Of a stretch of DNA of 64,000 bases, positions 59,366-64,000 are shown piece by piece. Below the pieces are notes generated by a model. That model was not told where the DNA came from and did no database searches. It saw only the letters and a list, made by a program, of their open reading frames with translations. This DNA is from Certhia americana (taxonomy: Eukaryota; Chordata; Aves; Passeriformes; Certhiidae), in the NCBI GenBank assembly GCA_018697195.1, contig CM031878.1, forward strand, positions 10,973,331 to 11,037,330, written 5' to 3'. Every line of letters begins with the position of its first letter. Position 1 is the first letter of the stretch. The position numbers were made by a program, and so were the translations under genes.

Positions 59366-62300
59366 TTACTGAATTTTGTAGAAGTTGGACATGGTGACAT
59401 AGGCTTCCTCATTGTTTGGTGATCTCATGTCACTGTTGGGCAGCATCTGGGATACGGTGTTGTCATTTAGGGGCTCTGGATGGGGCTGGCCAGGAGGATC
59501 CAGGGGAGAAGTGGAGGAAAGGTTGAAACCATCCTTGTGCAGGGGCACCCTGTTGCCGTGGCAAACCTCGTATGTGCTGGAGCTGCAGCTGCCCTCGGTG
59601 ACAGCAAACTGGCTGGTGCCCAGGAGCCTGTGCAGGGCTTCAGCTGGCCAAGCTCCTTCACAAGACACTGGCAGGTTGAGGTTATTTTTGTCTGCCACCA
59701 CCGGGATCATCTTCAGGTCTGATCCACCCCTGAATTTTCCTGGAAGGCTTGTCTCTGGAGCAGTCGATGGCTGCAGAAAATTTTCCAGTTCAGCTTTTGC
59801 CCAAAGGCCGTCCACTTTATGGATTTGAACATAACCAAAACTCTCTGGGTTAAAGCTTATATCAAAATTCTGTGTGGCAAAGGGAACAGCATAGTTAGTC
59901 ATCAGTGGGTGGTAACTTAAGAGAAAAGATACTTTGATAATTTATTTCATTTTAGAAGGGTATTTATTGTTTCTTTAACTCTAGATGTAACCCTGAACAG
60001 ACTGAGCAATAGGTTAGCACAGAATAAACTATCACATGGATGAAAAACCCTTTCCCTGTTAACTTTTATCTATCCTGTGTCCTCCTTTGGGTAGTATACC
60101 TGGGGAGTGTTTTATGCTCTATACAGTGTTTCAGAGACTCTTCTGAGACATACATTTGTTGCATGTCTGCAATTTCACAGGAAGGAGTGTGCCCACCCAG
60201 GTGTTTCCTTTCAGTTTCCCCTTCCTAATTTAGCAGCAAGGGAAGTAAAAATTTGCCACAACTTCCTAAATCACATTAGGAATCACTGAACTGGGGAGCA
60301 CAGGGGCTGGGAGAGCTGTGTTAGGCCTCCTATGAAATTAAGAACATGCCAATAATACACATGGAGTGAGCAGTACTAATGACTTACTTGTCCATCTGGC
60401 TTTTAATTGGCAAAGCAGTTCATGTACTGCATGATGTATGAACAATGTCAGGGTACCTGGACATCACCAGGGATGTCTGAAAAAGGTCCCCATCCAGCCC
60501 CCATGATCACAGTTTTGTAAATCACCAAAGCATGTTGGTTGTAAAGGAGCTGTGGAGTCCAACCTTCTGTCAGAAGCAGGACCTGGATTAGGCTATTCAG
60601 AGCCCTGTCAAACCAAGCTTTAAACATATTCCCAAAGGAGAGCCTACCTTTGGGCAGACTACACAGCACTTAATTATTTTCACAAGAAAGATTCTTTCCT
60701 TGTATCTGGAAGAAGTTGGCCCTGAAGCAACACGTTTGTTGCCTCTGGTCCTGTCACCACACTGCCTTGTGGTGAGAGCACTTTTCCCATCTCTCTACGT
60801 ACACCTCAGGTATTGGAAGGTTGTAAGCAGTACTCGCCACCCCAAGCTTCCTTTTCTTCTATAGTAAACTTAATTCCTTTCTTCATACATCCACTTCCCA
60901 AGACCTCTACAGTTACTCTGCACAAGTCAAACCTCAGGCACTAGGTCAATTGTGTGTTATTTTCCTGACTGACATCTGCATAAGCAAATTTGGGCTCTCT
61001 TCACTGAAATGTAGAATTAATTTCTGAAAGAAGTTCCAGCTCATGCAGAAATGCACATACTGTTTCTCATGAGCATTAGTTTTGTCCCCAGGAGTCCATA
61101 CTCAGGTGGAAAGAACAGTGGAAGAACATACGTTTTTTGGCTTCTTGCATAATTGTTCCAGCGTTTTTTTATGGTCAGGAAGGTTTGGCCATACAGCAGG
61201 CTTGATCCTGAAACAGCAACAGTAGACAAAAAACAGCATAAGAGGGCTATGTTGAGGTATCAGAGATTCACATTGCATCTCTTGAACTAGTTCTCACATA
61301 GCCTTAGGGCTAGTTGGCATTGTCCGGAATAAAGCCTCAGAATAAACCAGAAGCCTCAGAACCAAAACCAGAAGTTTCAGAATAAACCAGACAAGAGAAC
61401 AGGAATTGTAAAGGTCACCAAAAAGTCATTGTTCTTTGGAGTGCACAAATTGTCACAGTTAAAAGAAGACACTTCACTAAGTACTGGAAATGCAGCAAAT
61501 TATGCTGGCAAGGGGTTTGTTGCTTTGTTTTCATCTTACTGTGTTAACAGGGTTGTGTGATTTAAACTGTTTTCTGCAAGTGCAAGAAGATGCTGTGGGT
61601 AAAGTGAAAATTTGCTGATACTTGCAACTGCATGTTCAGTTAATTCAAAGAATGGCATATTGTCCCATTCCTAGGCCAGCAATTTGAGCTTCAGATATCT
61701 GTCCTGTATCCTTGTTCCACAGGTTTCATTTTTACTGCCTTGATTAGCAAAGTTCTCATGTTGTGCTCCTAGACACTCTCAGCTATGATGCATCAAATGA
61801 ATGCTATCCAACTGATATTCAATCATTGCATAATTATATGTATATGAATGTATATTTTAATTTTATTTATGTGTCTGTGTGGCTGTATATATGCACATGT
61901 ATAAACCCCTCTTCTTTTTAAAATGGAAATATCTGGGATCAAAATGTCTCACCTGTTTTTGCTGCAGTTTTATATAAGCAAAACTTGTAGCAAAGTTAGA
62001 GAACAGCAAGTTCCCAGCAACAGTAAAACACAGGAACGAGAAGTCTCAAGCTACCTCTATACTTAAATAAATAAAGTATATGAGTATATAAGAATAAAGT
62101 AGCACTAGGGCAGGTAACTCCAGTGTCTAAAATGTTTAATTATTAAAACTGTTTGTGGCATGGTATGGCTGAGGCCAGCTAGCATTGGCCAGGTAATCCC
62201 CCTGTGTTACTGTGGAGTTAGCACAGCCCACACACTGTCCCAAAAAGCAGCTCGCAGAGAGCTACCTCTCTTGAGCTGGGTGTCATGGACAGACTGCTCT

Positions 62301-63175
62301 GAATGTCACTTTCTGTCTTGCAAGGAGTTCATCTCCTACAGTTAAACTTGGATTTTATCCCTCCAGATTCTATTTTCATAACATTATCAACATATCTGTT
62401 CATTTTCTTAAGCTTATCAGCTCTAGTGAGCCATGTCATTAAAAACATATTTACAGTTATCCATCTGCTGCTGTGTAGCAAATATATGAAAAAACCCTAA
62501 TGCAGACCAAGGACTGCTTGGGTAATGAATGTATCCTTAGTTCCACTTCTGCCTGATCTTGCCTCATGGCTGGCTGGAAGAGGATTTGGCCAGGCTGGTG
62601 TATGACACCATCAAACCCCTGTTGCAGAGGGCTGTTCCCTGCTGCTTCTGGAAGCACTGCAGAGCAAACACCCTGATGACTCAACCTCTGAAAGGGAAAG
62701 AGGTCGTCATCCAGGCATGCTGTTTCCACACATCTTAGTTTACTAAAACCCACAGGTCCCTGTCTTTTCTGGATTTTGCTTGAAGTTTGTGAGTCAAATT
62801 TGCCTCCAGTGGGACACTGAGTCTGTAAGTGTTTTGTGGTGACTTTGGCTCACCAAAGGTCCCTGTGTTCTGAGCTCAAGACTGAAATCTGGTCCAAGAG
62901 GCAGGTCATCTTCTGCCTGCCAACACTGTCTCCTGTATTGCTTGTTTCTACTCTTTGCTTGCCATCAGCTTGATACAGAGTTTCAGGGATGGAGAGGGAA
63001 TAGCTCACAAGTATAACAGGGAAAGCACTAAGAGTGTCAGAATAGGACGGGGTTCCAACACCTTTTCTGATACTAAGAGATTACCTGTTTTCCAAAAAAA
63101 GTACGATCAGTGCAATCGTAACAATGGACAGCATGAATCCCAGGATGGAGAATATAACCATGACCGCACTGCTAT
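59366..63175 (-). CDS. IL7R: IL7R, interleukin-7 receptor alpha chain (3' three coding exons)
   Basis: Minus-strand exons 63175-63085, 61207-61132 and 59869-59366 (stop TAA at 59368-59366), all with AG/GT borders and matching phases. The first encodes the membrane span, SSAVMVIFSILGFMLSIVTI then ALIVLFLENR. The second encodes IKPAVWPNLPDHKKTLEQLC plus KKPKN, including the Box 1 motif (VWPxLPDHKK) that binds JAK1 in mammals. The third encodes 167 residues, starting NFDISFNPESFGYVQIHKVD and ending NNEEAYVTMSNFYKIQ. The YVTM tyrosine sits 11 residues from the end, as in human Tyr449, the STAT5/PI3K docking site. The cytoplasmic tail, about 196 residues, matches the human length, but the middle of the last exon is diverged. 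The fibronectin domains and WSxWS motif would be upstream, beyond 64000; I did not see them in 63176-64000. The gene converges on CAPSL, as in mammals. Confidence 0.96.
59870..61131 (-). other. IL7R: IL7R intron between the Box 1 exon and the last exon
   Basis: Donor GTATGT (61131 downward) and acceptor CACACAG (59870). Contains a diverged CR1 fragment at 60540-60915. Confidence 0.8.
60540..60915 (-). mobile_element. Diverged CR1 LINE fragment, minus strand, in IL7R intron
   Basis: GTAAAGGAGCTGTGGAGTCC then AACCTTCTGTC at the low end, GAAGTTGGCCCTGAAGC in the middle and TACACCTCAGGTATTGGAAG later follow the order of a reversed CR1 3' region. It is more diverged than the other copies. Confidence 0.65.
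61208..63084 (-). other. IL7R: IL7R intron between the transmembrane and Box 1 exons
   Basis: About 1.9 kb, donor GTAATC (63084 downward) and acceptor TTTCAG (61208). No other exon or element recognised. Confidence 0.8.
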
Positions 63176-64000
63176 CTAAAGGAAAACAAAGACCATCAGC
63201 CAGTGCATATAAATGTCTCACTGCTAAGCCACCATAGCAGATGATAAATTAGATGATGAATTAGGAATTAACACCAAGCACTGCACTTGCCTATCCCTGG
63301 GCTGGTGCAATGGCTCATTCCTCTTGCCTATGTGAAGGAGGTAAATGATAGGCTGCCAGAAGATCAGCACTTGGCTGAGCTTTGAGCTGGGTGCACAGAC
63401 TGGGTTAAAGCACTTTGAAGTGCACTGTCACCTCCCATGCACTGAAATCAGCACTCACTGTGTCCTCACAGCAGCACAGAGATGACTTCTAATACCCGTA
63501 ATGCTGAGGTGCCCCTGGGGACTGAAGGACCCAAGGACCACAAAGATTATTCATGTGCAGTGATGAGATTTTATCCCGTGTTGCATTTGTGATTCAAGTG
63601 CCATGTTCACGCCCAAGCCCAGGGTCTTGAAATGGATCATCTTTCACAGCATTTTGTGCCTTACCCAATATGCCTGGTGCAAGCTCTTCCTTCTCCTGGC
63701 AAGCCAGCCAGCAGCAAGAAGTGAGTCAGCCTTCATCTCCCTCTGCACCCACACCCTCATGCTTTCATGGCACTATTTCCTCTGACCTTATTGCCCTTGA
63801 ATGAGATTTAAATCTTCATGGAGAGCCAGCCCCAGACCAGAGTGATCCAGCTGCTCTGTGAGTCACTTCTTTGGAGTGCCTGTGTCTGTCAGGGCTGACC
63901 CTGCTGTGCTTGTGGGCTCTTCCCTCCCATTCCCTCATCCCTGCTGCTGCTGCTGAGGCTGGCCAGGAAGCCCAGGCCCCCAGCTCTGCTTTCCTCCAGG
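63176..64000 (-). other. IL7R: IL7R intron upstream of the transmembrane exon, partial
   Basis: No WSxWS-coding exon was seen on the minus strand up to the window end. The last 100 bases are GC-rich with a (CTG)n run but show no exon. Confidence 0.5.

Noticed and set aside
59412..59828. 138-codon plus-strand frame
   Set aside because: Exact antisense of the IL7R last exon.

Overview
The window reads as bird nuclear DNA, most likely from a neoavian or passerine. It has long AT-leaning introns, many 5'-truncated CR1 LINE fragments ending in the avian ATTCTATG-type tail, solo LTRs, and three vertebrate genes whose spliced exons I could follow by eye. The gene order LMBRD2 - (UGT3A position) - CAPSL - IL7R matches the human 5p13 block read in the opposite direction.

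Layout. 1-15265: the last 14 coding exons of LMBRD2 (+ strand), which encode about 571 residues; the upstream exons lie before the window. Introns hold a CR1 (8.4-9.4 kb), a GC-rich block (12.7-13.2 kb) and an antisense 308-bp solo LTR (13808-14115). 15266-43882: a 28.6-kb intergenic stretch with CR1 fragments on both strands, a GT microsatellite interrupted by ten Ns, one probable relic of a UGT3A exon on the minus strand at about 29.4-29.5 kb, and a CpG-enriched segment with paired FOX-type motifs at 40.0-40.24 kb that may be the CAPSL promoter. 43883-48604: the complete CAPSL coding sequence (+ strand, four coding exons, 208 codons, EF-hand protein). 48.9-51.1 kb: an LTR cluster including a 693-bp solo LTR (50430-51122) with a perfect 5-bp target duplication. 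55385-55483: a decayed second copy of the CAPSL terminal exon, with an in-frame stop. 59366-63175: the transmembrane exon and two cytoplasmic-tail exons of IL7R on the minus strand; the extracellular exons lie beyond the window end.

The genes are not an operon or pathway. LMBRD2 is a multipass membrane protein, CAPSL a cytosolic calcium-binding EF-hand protein, and IL7R the interleukin-7 receptor alpha chain. CAPSL and IL7R converge tail to tail, and the material between them is rich in mobile elements and duplicated segments. The best leads are the CAPSL exon relic, the UGT3A relic at the position where mammals keep UGT3A genes, and a duplicated ~216-bp segment (53.7 and 57.6 kb) flanking the CAPSL relic.
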